In this document: in pieces, positions 17,398 through 26,187 of the stretch
Numbering within the stretch: position 1 is the first letter of the stretch
Layout of the letters: each line of letters starts with the position of its first letter
DNA from: Shimia aestuarii
GTDB lineage: Bacteria; Pseudomonadota; Alphaproteobacteria; Rhodobacterales; Rhodobacteraceae
Length of the DNA: 64,000 nt
Direction of reading: 5' to 3'
Assembly: GCF_900114635.1 (NCBI RefSeq)
Contig: NZ_FOTQ01000001.1
Location: 744,001-808,000 of the forward strand
Made by a program: the position numbers and the translations under genes
The notes under the pieces: generated by a model
Databases searched by the model: none
Seen by the model: the letters and a program-made list of their open reading frames with translations, nothing else
Told to the model about the DNA's origin: nothing

Positions 17398-17834
17398 GCC
17401 CCTCCATGACTCCCACCACCCCGCTCGCCGACGGCGAAGAGGTGTTGCAAAGCTTCCGTGCCGACCGCGCCACCTATGTGCGCACCAATACGTGGATGGC
17501 CGCCGTTGCAATGGGCGCGGGCATGGTCATCCTCTGGCTTCTGGGCAACCCATATGTCTGGACCGGCGCCGTGGGCGGCCTCGCGGCGGTTGCAGTGCGC
17601 GCCTTCTACCTCATGTCCGAGGCCCTCTCCGAACGCTGGGACCTTACCAACCAGCGCATCCTTGGCCCGATGACCCGCGCCATCCCACTGGGCAGCATCA
17701 AGCAACTCAACACGCTGGGCTCCGTGGTCCAGATCGTCACCCATTCCGGCGACAAATACCTGATCAAGTATCAGACCGCCCCCAAGGCCACCATCGCCGC
17801 GATCCAGCGCGCTAGCGTCGGGGGGCACCCATGA
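17394..17834 (+). CDS. bacterial PH-domain membrane protein
   Basis: 146 residues. Two adjacent membrane spans (TWMAAVAMGAGMVILWLLG and YVWTGAVGGLAAVAVRAFYL) are followed by a small beta-rich domain with the WDLTNQRILGPMTRAIPLGSIKQL signature of YdbS/YdbT-type bacterial PH domains. The ATGs and stops overlap the neighbours by four bases. It probably pairs with the similar product of the next gene. Function in pyrimidine or lipid metabolism is not known. Confidence 0.72.
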   Translation: MSPSMTPTTPLADGEEVLQSFRADRATYVRTNTWMAAVAMGAGMVILWLLGNPYVWTGAVGGLAAVAVRAFYLMSEALSERWDLTNQRILGPMTRAIPLGSIKQLNTLGSVVQIVTHSGDKYLIKYQTAPKATIAAIQRASVGGHP

Positions 17835-18385
17835 GCGACGGCTGGGACGGTATCCTCGATCCGGGCGAGAAAATCCTCTGGCAGGGACGCCCCGACGGCG
17901 CGTTCGCCTTTGACTGGGGGGCTGTTTTCCCGCTGATCTTCGGCCTGTTCTTTGCCGGGTTCGCGCTGTTCTGGATGGTCATGGCATCGCTGGCAGGCGG
18001 TTTCTTCTGGATGTTCGGCCTTTTGCATTTCGGCGTCGGCGTTGCCATTGCCCTCGGCCCGGTATTTTGGCCCACATGGCGGCGGCGCCATACGTGGTAC
18101 ACGCTCACCGACAAGCGCGCCTTCATCGCCACGGACATCCCCTTCAAAGGCAAAAAGCTCGACTTCTACCCGATCAACGCGGGCACGGTGTTTTCCTTCT
18201 ATGACGAAGACCTCGCGACCATCCATTTCGCCGAAAAGATCACCCAGACGAAAAAACACGGTGTCAGCCGCACCAAGATCGGCTTCGAACGCATCCCCGA
18301 CGGACGCAACGTCTTGCGTCTGATGCGCGAGGTGCAGGACATCGACCGCCAGAAATCCGCAGACCCGGAAAGAGACAAGACATGA
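17831..18385 (+). CDS. second PH-like membrane protein
   Basis: 184 residues beginning DPGEKILWQGRPDG, the typical opening of bacterial PH-domain membrane proteins. Two spans (VFPLIFGLFFAGFALFWMVM and FWMFGLLHFGVGVAIALG) come next, then a WRRRHTWYTLTDKRAFIATDIPFKGKKL strand block. The C-terminus is charged. It shares start/stop overlaps with the PH gene before and the dihydroorotase-like gene after it. Confidence 0.7.
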   Translation: MSDGWDGILDPGEKILWQGRPDGAFAFDWGAVFPLIFGLFFAGFALFWMVMASLAGGFFWMFGLLHFGVGVAIALGPVFWPTWRRRHTWYTLTDKRAFIATDIPFKGKKLDFYPINAGTVFSFYDEDLATIHFAEKITQTKKHGVSRTKIGFERIPDGRNVLRLMREVQDIDRQKSADPERDKT

Positions 18386-19656
18386 GCACGCTCTTCACCA
18401 GCGCCCGCCTGATCGACCCCGAAGCCAACACCGACGCCTCCGGCTGGCTGCTGGTCGAAAACGGAACGATCGCAGCCAGCGGGACAGGCGATGCGCCCCA
18501 AGCAGACGAAGCCATCGACTGCAACGGCAAATGCCTCGCGCCGGGCATCGTCGATATCGGCGTCAAGGTCTGTGAACCGGGCGAGCGCCACAAGGAAAGC
18601 TACAAGACCGCCGGTCTTGCCGCCGCCGCAGGCGGTGTGACCACCATCATCACCCGCCCCGACACCCTGCCCGCCACCGACACCCCCGAGGCACTGGAAT
18701 TCGTCGAGCGCCGCGCCAACGAGGCCGCGCCGGTGAACGTATTGCCCATGGCCGCCCTTACCAAGGGCCGCGAGGGCCGCGAAATGACCGAGTTCGGCTT
18801 CCTGCTCGATGCCGGGGCCGTGGCCTTTACCGATTGCGACCATGTCGTCACCAACACCAAGGTCCTGACTCGCGCCATGACCTATGCCCGCGCCCTTGGC
18901 GCGCTGATCATCTCGCATCCTCAGGAACCCGGCCTGTCGTCGGGGGCCGCCGCCACGTCGGGCAAATTTGCCGCCCTGCGCGGCCTGCCCACCGTGTCGC
19001 CCATGGCCGAGCGCATGGGGCTGGATCGCGACATCGCCCTCGTGGAAATGACCGGCGTGCGCTACCACGCCGACCAAATCACCACCGCCCGCGCGCTGCC
19101 CGCGCTGGAACGCGCCAAGAAAAACGGTTTCGACATCACCGCCGGGACGTCGATCCATCACCTGACTCTGAACGAACTCGACGTCGCCGACTACCGCACT
19201 TTCTTCAAGATCAAGCCGCCGCTCCGCTCCGAAGATGACCGGCTTGCCGTCGTGGCGGCGGTAAAATCCGGCCTGATCGACATCATTTCCTCGATGCACA
19301 CACCGCAGGACGAAGAGAGCAAACGCCTCCCCTTCGAGGAAGCCGCCTCCGGCGCCGTTGCGCTTGAAACCCTGCTCCCGGCCGCCATGCGCCTCTATCA
19401 CGCCGACCACCTCACCCTGCCGGAACTCTGGCGCGCCATGTCGCTCAATCCGGCCAACCGGCTGGGCCTGCCCTCAGGCCGCCTCACCTCCGGTGCTCCC
19501 GCCGATCTCGTGCTTTTCGACCCGGACGCCCCGTTCATCCTTGACCGCACCAAGCTGCAATCAAAATCCAAGAACACCCCGTTTGACGGCCAGCGCATGC
19601 AGGGTAAGGTGCTTGCAACCTATGTTGGCGGCACCCCCGTCTACCGGAGAGCCTGA
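18382..19656 (+). CDS. dihydroorotase-like protein, probably inactive (PyrC'/PyrX type)
   Basis: 424 residues with the amidohydrolase fold of type I dihydroorotase. The first metal motif, normally D-x-H-x-H, reads DIGVK (residues 58-62), so both histidines are gone. The later TDHAPH motif reads SMHTPQ (304-309), losing the aspartate. H179 and the HH pair at 259-260 remain. This pattern matches the non-catalytic PyrC' partner that stabilises aspartate carbamoyltransferase in Pseudomonas. A working dihydroorotase must then be encoded elsewhere. It overlaps both neighbours and lies five genes after pyrB. Confidence 0.85.
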   Translation: MSTLFTSARLIDPEANTDASGWLLVENGTIAASGTGDAPQADEAIDCNGKCLAPGIVDIGVKVCEPGERHKESYKTAGLAAAAGGVTTIITRPDTLPATDTPEALEFVERRANEAAPVNVLPMAALTKGREGREMTEFGFLLDAGAVAFTDCDHVVTNTKVLTRAMTYARALGALIISHPQEPGLSSGAAATSGKFAALRGLPTVSPMAERMGLDRDIALVEMTGVRYHADQITTARALPALERAKKNGFDITAGTSIHHLTLNELDVADYRTFFKIKPPLRSEDDRLAVVAAVKSGLIDIISSMHTPQDEESKRLPFEEAASGAVALETLLPAAMRLYHADHLTLPELWRAMSLNPANRLGLPSGRLTSGAPADLVLFDPDAPFILDRTKLQSKSKNTPFDGQRMQGKVLATYVGGTPVYRRA

Positions 19657-20261
19657 TGCCCACCCTCGAAAGCGCCCCCCTTGTCCTGCTACTTTGGGCC
19701 GCCCTCGGCTACCTCCTGGGCTCGATCCCCTTCGGCATGGTTCTCAGCCGCGCCATGGGTCTCGGCAACCTGCGCGAAATCGGCTCAGGCAATATCGGCG
19801 CCACCAACGTCCTGCGCACCGGCTCCAAGAAAGCCGCCGCGCTGACCCTTCTGCTGGATGGCGGCAAGGGCGCTGTCGCCGTCCTGCTCGCCCGCGCCAT
19901 CGCAGGCGAAGATGCCGCCCAACTGGCTGGCCTGACGGCCTTTCTCGGCCATTGCTACCCGGTCTGGCTCGCCTTCAAGGGCGGCAAGGGCGTCGCCACC
20001 TTCCTTGGCCTCATGCTGGCACTGGCCTGGCCGGTCGGCATCGCCTGCTGCCTGACATGGCTCGCCACCGCCGCGCTCACGCGCATCTCGTCGCTCTCTG
20101 CCCTCGTTGCCGCCGCGACCAGCACGATCTGGATGGTCTTTCTCGGCCATTCACAGGCCTTTTTCCTTGGCGTCCTGCTCACCCTGATCGTGTTCTGGCG
20201 CCACCGCGAAAACATTCGCCGCCTGCGCGCCGGAACCGAACCGAAGATCGGCAAGAAATAG
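19656..20261 (+). CDS. plsY: acyl-phosphate:glycerol-3-phosphate acyltransferase
   Basis: A 201-residue integral membrane enzyme that acylates glycerol-3-phosphate with acyl-phosphate, the first step of phospholipid synthesis. The conserved cytoplasmic loops are present: GSGNIGATNVLRTG, LDGGKGAVAVLLAR with GHCYPVWLAFKGGKGVAT, and the C-terminal WRHRENIRRLRAGTEPKIG. Five spans can be drawn. The ATG shares a base with the preceding stop (TGATG), so membrane lipid synthesis is coupled to the pyrB operon. Confidence 0.95.
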   Translation: MPTLESAPLVLLLWAALGYLLGSIPFGMVLSRAMGLGNLREIGSGNIGATNVLRTGSKKAAALTLLLDGGKGAVAVLLARAIAGEDAAQLAGLTAFLGHCYPVWLAFKGGKGVATFLGLMLALAWPVGIACCLTWLATAALTRISSLSALVAAATSTIWMVFLGHSQAFFLGVLLTLIVFWRHRENIRRLRAGTEPKIGKK

Positions 20262-20280
20262 GCCCTGCGCGGCCCCACCC

Positions 20281-20345
20281 CTTCATTTTGCCAGAAATAC
20301 TCCGGGGGGGAGTCGCCTTTGGGCGACGGGGGGCAGCGCCCCCCG
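20281..20345. repeat. dispersed intergenic element, copy 4
   Basis: CTTCATTTTGCCAGAAATAC tail with a TCCGGGGGGG core (20281-20310). A hairpin GTCGCC-TTTG-GGCGAC follows (20312-20327), then GGGGGGC-AGC-GCCCCCC (20328-20344). It fills the gap between the convergent plsY and gshA genes and could serve both as a 3' structure. Confidence 0.65.
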
Positions 20346-20351
20346 ACCCGC

Positions 20352-21722
20352 TCAATAACTATAGGCGTCGTAGATCCTGCTCAGATCGCCGCCCCAATCC
20401 CCCTCATAATGCTCCAGAAGCTCGTCCGCCGGCACCTTGCCGCTCTCGACGCTCTCTTTCAAAGCATTGAGGAAATGGGTCTCGTCCGGCACCAGCCCGC
20501 CGGCCCCGGCCCGCGCCCGCGCCTTCAGGCCCGATTCCGAAATCTCCAGTACCTCGCGCGCGAGATCATGCATGTTCACATCGCCGAACTTCGCCTGCAA
20601 CCCGTCACGCGACGCTGCAACGCGCAGCCCTTCGCGCATCTCGGTGTTCCAGCCCTTGACCAGATCCCACGCCGCATCCAGCGACGATTGATCATACATC
20701 AGGCCAACCCAGAACGCGGGTAACGCACAAAGCCGCCGCCACGGGCCGCCATCCGCCCCACGCATCTCCATGTATTTCTTGATCCGCGCCTCGGGGAAAA
20801 TCGTCGTTAGATGATCCGCCCAGTCGCTCAGCGTCGGCGTCTCACCGGGCAGCGCAGGAAGCTCCCCCTTGATGAAATCCCGGAACGACTGCCCCAGCGC
20901 GTTGATGTATTTGCCGTCGCGATAGACAAAATACATCGGCACATCGAGCGCGTATTGCACATAGGATTCAAAACCGAACCCGTCCTCAAAGACAAACGGC
21001 AACGTGCCGGTGCGCGACGCATCCAGATCGCGCCAGACCCGGCTGCGCCAGCTCTTGTGCCCGTTGGGCTTGCCATCAAGGAAAGGCGAATTGGCAAACA
21101 GCGCCGTCGCCACCGATTGCAACGCCAGCGCCACGCGCAGCTTTTTCACCATGTCGGCTTCCGAGGCGAAATCGAGGTTCACCTGAACCGTGCAGGTCCG
21201 CCGCATCATGGTCGTGCCCATGGTGCCCACTTCCTGCATATAGCTGTCCATCAGCTTGTAACGCCCCTTGGGCATGAGCGGCATATCTTCATGTTTCCAG
21301 ATCGGCGCCGCTCCCAGCCCGATGAACCCCACGCCGATCTTGTCGGCAATGTCCTTCACGTCGACAAGGTGCTGGTTCACCTCATCACAGGTCTGGTGAA
21401 TGTTTTCCAGTGGCGCGCCAGACAGTTCCAGCTGCCCGCCCGGTTCCAGCGACACGTTGGCGCCGTCTTTCTCCAGCCCGATCAGCTTGCCGCCCTCTTC
21501 CACCGGGGCCCAGCCATGGCCATCGCGCAGCCCCTGCAACACGGCCAGAATCGACCGTTCCCCCTCATAGGGCAGCGGTTTATGCGTGTCCTTGCAATAG
21601 CCGAACTTCTCGTGCTCGGTACCGATCCGCCAAGTCTCGCGTGGCTTACAGCCGCTCTCAAGATAGCCTGCCAACTGGTCATGATGCTCGATCGGCCCGC
21701 CGCCGGACTGAGGGATGGACAT
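20352..21722 (-). CDS. gshA: glutamate-cysteine ligase (plant/alphaproteobacterial type)
   Basis: A 456-residue ATP-dependent enzyme making gamma-glutamylcysteine, the first step to glutathione. It matches the GCS2 family used by plants and alphaproteobacteria: RIGTEHEKFGYCK near the N-terminus, the EPGGQLELSGAPLENIHQTCDE ATP/substrate region, the TCTVQVNLDFASE strand and the MEMRGADGGPWRRLCALPAFWVGLMY block. GGAGAAAAG precedes the ATG. It is the third gene of rsmE-membrane protein-gshA, an order seen across Rhodobacteraceae. Confidence 0.95.
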   Translation of the reverse strand: MSIPQSGGGPIEHHDQLAGYLESGCKPRETWRIGTEHEKFGYCKDTHKPLPYEGERSILAVLQGLRDGHGWAPVEEGGKLIGLEKDGANVSLEPGGQLELSGAPLENIHQTCDEVNQHLVDVKDIADKIGVGFIGLGAAPIWKHEDMPLMPKGRYKLMDSYMQEVGTMGTTMMRRTCTVQVNLDFASEADMVKKLRVALALQSVATALFANSPFLDGKPNGHKSWRSRVWRDLDASRTGTLPFVFEDGFGFESYVQYALDVPMYFVYRDGKYINALGQSFRDFIKGELPALPGETPTLSDWADHLTTIFPEARIKKYMEMRGADGGPWRRLCALPAFWVGLMYDQSSLDAAWDLVKGWNTEMREGLRVAASRDGLQAKFGDVNMHDLAREVLEISESGLKARARAGAGGLVPDETHFLNALKESVESGKVPADELLEHYEGDWGGDLSRIYDAYSY

Positions 21723-21783
21723 GCGCTTTTCTCCGATCCTTTTCGCTCGCTTCAGGCAGTCGTGGGGGGAATTTCCCCGAGTG

Positions 21784-22293
21784 TCAATGCAACAGCACGC
21801 CGGATTTCTGCCAGATCACGACGGGGTGATCCGGTTTTTCCTGCAACCTGGCCAGCATCGCTTCGGTCTTCAAACCCGGCAAGGTGGCAAAGGCGTCAAA
21901 CAAGGCATCGCTGCCCTTGGCATTGACCGGGATCATCAACGGCGCCTGTCCGGCCTGCGACAGCACCCAGACAGCCGGATGCGACCGCCCATCAAGCGCC
22001 AGCCGCGTGAGGTCGCGCATCGCCACGCTGCCCCCGTCAAGCGGTCCGAAATAAATCACCGCCCCTTCATCCACCTGCACCACGCCGGGGCCGCCCTGCC
22101 CGCTGCGAAACCGGGCGCGCTGAATCCCCGCAATGATGAAGATGACGCCCAAGACGGTCACACCATAGCCCAGCCATTTCAAAAGCCCGAACCCGCTGGC
22201 CCACCACAGGCCAAGGAGCAGCACCGCCAGCCCCAGCAACGCCTCGCGCCAGCGCATCATGGCCGCGCGCGCCTCGGGGCGCACAAAGCTCAT
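21784..22293 (-). CDS. two-span membrane protein of unknown function
   Basis: 169 residues. Two N-terminal spans (ALLGLAVLLLGLWWASGFGLL and LGYGVTVLGVIFIIAGI) are followed by a soluble domain with the conserved-looking VDEGAVIYFGPLDGGSVAMRDLTRLALDG segment. The ATG at 22293 overlaps the rsmE stop as ATGA. An upstream ATG at 22320 would intrude into rsmE. Function not recognised; it is always between rsmE and gshA in related genomes as far as I recall. Confidence 0.75.
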   Translation of the reverse strand: MSFVRPEARAAMMRWREALLGLAVLLLGLWWASGFGLLKWLGYGVTVLGVIFIIAGIQRARFRSGQGGPGVVQVDEGAVIYFGPLDGGSVAMRDLTRLALDGRSHPAVWVLSQAGQAPLMIPVNAKGSDALFDAFATLPGLKTEAMLARLQEKPDHPVVIWQKSGVLLH

Positions 22294-23015
22294 CCCCAAT
22301 CCCCCAGCGCCTGCTGCCAAATCGTCATCGCCGCAACCGCCGCCGTGTCGGCCCGCAGAATGCGCGGCCCAAGGCTGACCACATGGGCAAAAGGCAATGA
22401 TTTCAGCCGCGCCCGCTCATCGGGCGAAAACCCGCCCTCCGGCCCGATCAGGATTGCCCACTGATCGCCAGAAGCCGCACCCAACCGCGCGGCACTTCCC
22501 ACCTCGGCCTCGTCGCAAAACATCAACTGCCGCCCCTCGGGCCAGTCCGCCAACACCCGGTCGAGCTTCTGCAGATCGGCAACTTCCGGCACAAATGTCC
22601 CGCCACATTGCTCGGCGGCTTCCACCGCATGTGCCTGCAACCGGTCCTGCCGAATACGCTCGGAATTGGTGAAATCGGTCTGCACCGGCATGATCCGTGC
22701 CGCCCCCATCTCGGCGGCCTTTTCCACGATGAAATCCGTGCGCGCCTTCTTGATCGGGGCAAAGATCAGCCACAGGTCGGGCGGCATCTGCAACGGCTTG
22801 GTCTGCGCCTCGCAGACCAACACCCCTTTGCGCTTCCCGGCCTCGACCACCCCGCAGCGCCACTCGCCATCGCGCCCGTTGAACAACGCGACCGCGTCCC
22901 CCACGCCAAGACGCATCACCCCGAAAAGGTAATGCGCCTGATCCCGCTCAAGAGGAATGGTTTGCCCTTCCCCCAGCGGGTGCTCTACATACAGCCTGAC
23001 TTTTGCATCTTTCAT
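22290..23015 (-). CDS. rsmE: 16S rRNA (uracil(1498)-N3)-methyltransferase
   Basis: A 241-residue SPOUT methyltransferase that modifies U1498 in the small ribosomal subunit. The C-terminal trefoil-knot signatures are clear: AILIGPEGGFSPDE, then VVSLGPRILRADTAAVAAM. The upstream PIKKARTDFIVEKAAEMG helix is also typical. The ATG at 23015 gives an N-terminus (MKDAKVRLYVEHPL) matching the family. A very long upstream extension of the frame is antisense to ubiA and the OmpA gene and is not real. Only 12 bases separate its start from the divergent ubiA start. Confidence 0.93.
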   Translation of the reverse strand: MKDAKVRLYVEHPLGEGQTIPLERDQAHYLFGVMRLGVGDAVALFNGRDGEWRCGVVEAGKRKGVLVCEAQTKPLQMPPDLWLIFAPIKKARTDFIVEKAAEMGAARIMPVQTDFTNSERIRQDRLQAHAVEAAEQCGGTFVPEVADLQKLDRVLADWPEGRQLMFCDEAEVGSAARLGAASGDQWAILIGPEGGFSPDERARLKSLPFAHVVSLGPRILRADTAAVAAMTIWQQALGDWG

Positions 23016-23027
23016 GGAGCAATACAT

Positions 23028-23993
23028 ATGGCCGCCACGCCGACAACGCCAGAGCCTCAAGGGCAGGTTTCCGATGCCGTCAAGGGCAACTGGGTCGATC
23101 ACCTCGCCCCGGCATGGTCGCGCCCCTACCTGCGCCTTTCCCGGGCAGACCGCCCGATCGGCACATGGCTGCTGTTGCTGCCCTGCTGGCTTGGGCTGGG
23201 GCTGGCCATGCTCTTTGACGGGCGTGCTTCGCTCTTTGACCTCTGGATCTTCATTGCCTGCGCAGCCGGGGCCTTCCTGATGCGAGGCGCAGGGTGCACG
23301 TGGAATGATATCACCGACCGCGAATTCGACGCCCAGGTCGAACGCACCCGCTCGCGTCCCATCCCCTCGGGACAGGTCACGGCCAAACAGGCCGCTGTCT
23401 GGATGGTCCTGCAAGCGCTGATCGCCTTTGCGATCCTGCTCACCTTCAATCTCAACGCCATCCTCCTGGGCATCCTGTCGCTGCTGCCTGTGGTCGTCTA
23501 CCCCTTTGCCAAGCGCTTTACGTGGTGGCCACAGGTCTTCCTTGGCCTCGCCTTCAACTGGGGCGCGCTGCTGGCCTGGACCGCCCATACCGGCACGCTC
23601 AATGCACCAGCCATCGTGCTCTACGTCGCCGGCATCGTCTGGACGCTCTATTACGACACGATCTACGCCCATCAGGACACCGAAGACGACGCCCTGATCG
23701 GGGTCAAATCCACCGCCCGCCTCTTTGGCGACAACTCCCCGCAATGGCTGCAAGGGTTCCTGATCGCCACCGTCGCCCTGATGGGGCTGGCCGTGATCCT
23801 CGCCGCCATCGACCGCTCCCCGGCATCGCTGGCCGTGGCGCTCTTGGGGCCGCTGGCGATGGGCTGGCACATGCAATGGCAGATGCGCCGCCTCGACATC
23901 GCCAATCCGCATATCTGCATGATCCTCTTCCGCGCCAATCGCGACACAGGGCTGATCCCCTTGCTGTTTTTCGCCGTCGCGTGGTTCCTGTGA
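23028..23993 (+). CDS. ubiA: 4-hydroxybenzoate polyprenyltransferase
   Basis: A 321-residue membrane prenyltransferase that attaches the isoprenoid tail to 4-hydroxybenzoate in ubiquinone synthesis. Both aspartate-rich motifs are present: NDITDREFD around residue 90 and DTIYAHQDTEDD around residue 210. About eight spans follow the family pattern. The ATG at 23028 has a GGAG that lies within the rsmE start region, so the promoter must lie inside rsmE. Confidence 0.95.
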   Translation: MAATPTTPEPQGQVSDAVKGNWVDHLAPAWSRPYLRLSRADRPIGTWLLLLPCWLGLGLAMLFDGRASLFDLWIFIACAAGAFLMRGAGCTWNDITDREFDAQVERTRSRPIPSGQVTAKQAAVWMVLQALIAFAILLTFNLNAILLGILSLLPVVVYPFAKRFTWWPQVFLGLAFNWGALLAWTAHTGTLNAPAIVLYVAGIVWTLYYDTIYAHQDTEDDALIGVKSTARLFGDNSPQWLQGFLIATVALMGLAVILAAIDRSPASLAVALLGPLAMGWHMQWQMRRLDIANPHICMILFRANRDTGLIPLLFFAVAWFL

Positions 23994-24054
23994 TTGCAAG
24001 CCCGTCCCCCGCGTCGTATCACCTCCGCACCACTTCGCTGAAACGGCTGACTGA

Positions 24055-26187
24055 ATGCGTCTATCTTCCCTGCTCATCGTCTTTGCGACCTTCGCAACAG
24101 CCGCCCTTCTCAGCTTGATCGCCGCGAGCTTTTCCGCCGACCTGATCGAGGACAGCTCGCGCAGCAGCGTCAAACACGAGCTCGACGTGCAGGGCATGTC
24201 CTGGGCCGAGGTCCATGCCGAGGGGCTGCAAGTCTTTCTCGCCGGGGTGGCCCCCTCCGAGGCCGCCCGCTTCAAGGCGATCTCCGCGGCAGGCAGCATC
24301 GTCGACGCGGCCCGCGTGATCGACAACATGCAGGTCGAGGCCACGGCCGACATCGCCCCGCCGCGCTTTTCCATCGAGATCCTGCGCAACGACGCGGGTA
24401 TCTCGCTCATCGGCCTGATCCCGGAAACCTCGGACCGCTCCGACATCGTCGACCAGATGATCGACATCGCCGGACGCCCGAACGTGACCGACCTTCTGGA
24501 AACCGCCGAATACACCGCCCCGCGCGGCTGGAACCGGGCCCTGAAATTCGCGCTCTCGGCGCTCGACATCCTGCCGCGCGCCAAGATCTCGGTTGCAGCC
24601 AACGCGGTCTCGATCACCGCCATGTCCGACAGCCCCGAGGCCCGGCGCGAACTCGAAGCCGACCTGCTGCGCCGCGCCCCCAAGGACCTGCGCCTTGATC
24701 TCGACATCTCCGCGCCGCGCCCGGTGATCACGCCTTTCACCCTGCGCTTCCTGATCGACGAAGAAGGCGCGCGTTTCGATGCCTGCTCGGCCGACACCGA
24801 AAAGGCGCGCGTCCGCATCCTGACCGCTGCCCGCCTTGCCGGGCTCGACGGCAGCGCCGATTGCACGATCGGCCTTGGCGTGCCCACCCCGAGCTGGGCC
24901 ACCGCCGCCGAAAAGGCCATTGCCGGGCTGGCCGTTCTGGGCGGCGGCTCCGTCACTTTTACCGATGCCGACATCACGCTTGTCGCCCGCCAAGGCACCG
25001 AACAGGCCCTGTTCGACACCGTCGTCGGCGAACTGGAAAGCGGCCTGCCCGAGGTCTTCGCCCTGCATTCCACCCTGCCCCCGCCGCCCGAAGAAGAGGA
25101 AGGCGCTCCGGCCATCCCCGAGTTCACCGCCACACTCAGCCCCGAAGGGCTTCTGCAGCTGCGCGGCCGACTGCCCGACGAATTGTCACGCCAGACCACC
25201 GAAAGCTATGCCAAGGCCCGCTTCGGCGGCGGCGCGGTCCACATGGCCGCGCGGCTTGACGACACGCTCCCGGCAAGCTGGCCGGTGCGTGTCATGGCCG
25301 GGCTGGATGCGCTGTCGCTGCTGCATAACGGCGTGCTCAACATCACCCCTGACGGCCTGCGCGTCGCCGGACGCACCGGCAACACCGAGGCCAACGCCGA
25401 GATCGCCCGCCACCTCGCAGAGAAGCTCTCGCAGACCGACAATTTTTCGATCGACGTGCGCTATGTCGAGGAACTCGACCCGATCGCGGCCCTGCCCACG
25501 GCCGAGGAATGCATCGCCGGGCTGCAAGCAATCCAGAAAGACCAGAAAATCCTGTTCGAACCCGGATCGGGCACGCTGGACGCCAGCGCCGAACCGATCA
25601 TCGACGCGATTGCACAGCAGCTTACCGAATGCCCAGATCTGCGGGTTGAAATCCAGGGCCATACCGACAGCCAGGGCCGCGAGTCGATGAACCAGGCCCT
25701 GAGCCAGACCCGCGCCCAATCAGTCCTGACCGCACTTCAGGATCGTCGCATCCTAACAGCGGGCATCGTGGCAACCGGCTATGGTGAAAGCCAGCCGATC
25801 GCCGACAATGGCACAGAAGAAGGGCGCGAAGCCAACCGCCGCATCGAGTTTGTCCTGATCCAGCCCGAGGCCGAGGAAGGCGACGGAACAGGCGGCGAGA
25901 CGACCGACACCGCGCCCGAGAGCGGGTCCGAAGAGACCGCGCCCGAAGACGGGGCCGAGGAGACCGCGCCCGAAGACGGGGCCGAGGAGACCGCGCCCGC
26001 GGCGGAAGAGGCTGCGCCCGCGACCGAAGAGGCCCAGCCCGACGCAACCGCCGAAGACACAGAAGACACCGAAGGCTCCGGCGACGCCGAACCCGACACC
26101 AGCGGCGACGCCGCGCCAGACGCCCCGGAAACGAACGCCGAAACAGACACCACCGGCACGGAGAACACGACCGATGACACGAACTGA
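24055..26187 (+). CDS. BON-repeat / OmpA-family protein with acidic tail
   Basis: 710 residues: a cleavable or anchoring hydrophobic N-terminus (residues 1-28), then about 450 residues of BON-like alpha/beta repeats, then an OmpA-like peptidoglycan-binding domain (ILFEPGSGTLDASAEPII ... VEIQGHTDSQGRESMNQALSQTRAQSVLTAL ... ATGYGESQPIADN). A disordered tail of about 100 Glu/Asp/Thr/Ala/Pro residues ends it. It probably links envelope to peptidoglycan, like mycobacterial ArfA, which also combines BON and OmpA parts. It follows ubiA by 61 bases and overlaps the next gene by 14. Confidence 0.82.
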   Translation: MRLSSLLIVFATFATAALLSLIAASFSADLIEDSSRSSVKHELDVQGMSWAEVHAEGLQVFLAGVAPSEAARFKAISAAGSIVDAARVIDNMQVEATADIAPPRFSIEILRNDAGISLIGLIPETSDRSDIVDQMIDIAGRPNVTDLLETAEYTAPRGWNRALKFALSALDILPRAKISVAANAVSITAMSDSPEARRELEADLLRRAPKDLRLDLDISAPRPVITPFTLRFLIDEEGARFDACSADTEKARVRILTAARLAGLDGSADCTIGLGVPTPSWATAAEKAIAGLAVLGGGSVTFTDADITLVARQGTEQALFDTVVGELESGLPEVFALHSTLPPPPEEEEGAPAIPEFTATLSPEGLLQLRGRLPDELSRQTTESYAKARFGGGAVHMAARLDDTLPASWPVRVMAGLDALSLLHNGVLNITPDGLRVAGRTGNTEANAEIARHLAEKLSQTDNFSIDVRYVEELDPIAALPTAEECIAGLQAIQKDQKILFEPGSGTLDASAEPIIDAIAQQLTECPDLRVEIQGHTDSQGRESMNQALSQTRAQSVLTALQDRRILTAGIVATGYGESQPIADNGTEEGREANRRIEFVLIQPEAEEGDGTGGETTDTAPESGSEETAPEDGAEETAPEDGAEETAPAAEEAAPATEEAQPDATAEDTEDTEGSGDAEPDTSGDAAPDAPETNAETDTTGTENTTDDTN
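25927..26001 (+). repeat. 27-bp tandem repeats inside the OmpA-family gene
   Basis: Two full 27-base units (25927-25953 and 25954-25980, two mismatches near the start of the first) and a partial third encode EETAPEDGA repeats in the acidic tail. Such in-frame repeats can change copy number and alter tail length. Confidence 0.75.

Noticed and set aside
16834-18385. Naming these membrane proteins as aspartate carbamoyltransferase parts
   Set aside because: The only link is the neighbouring pyrB. Their sequences show membrane spans and PH-type domains.
23016-25199. Upstream extension of the rsmE frame to 25199
   Set aside because: The extra residues are antisense to ubiA and the OmpA-family gene and rich in Ser/Arg. 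A normal RsmE N-terminus begins at 23015.
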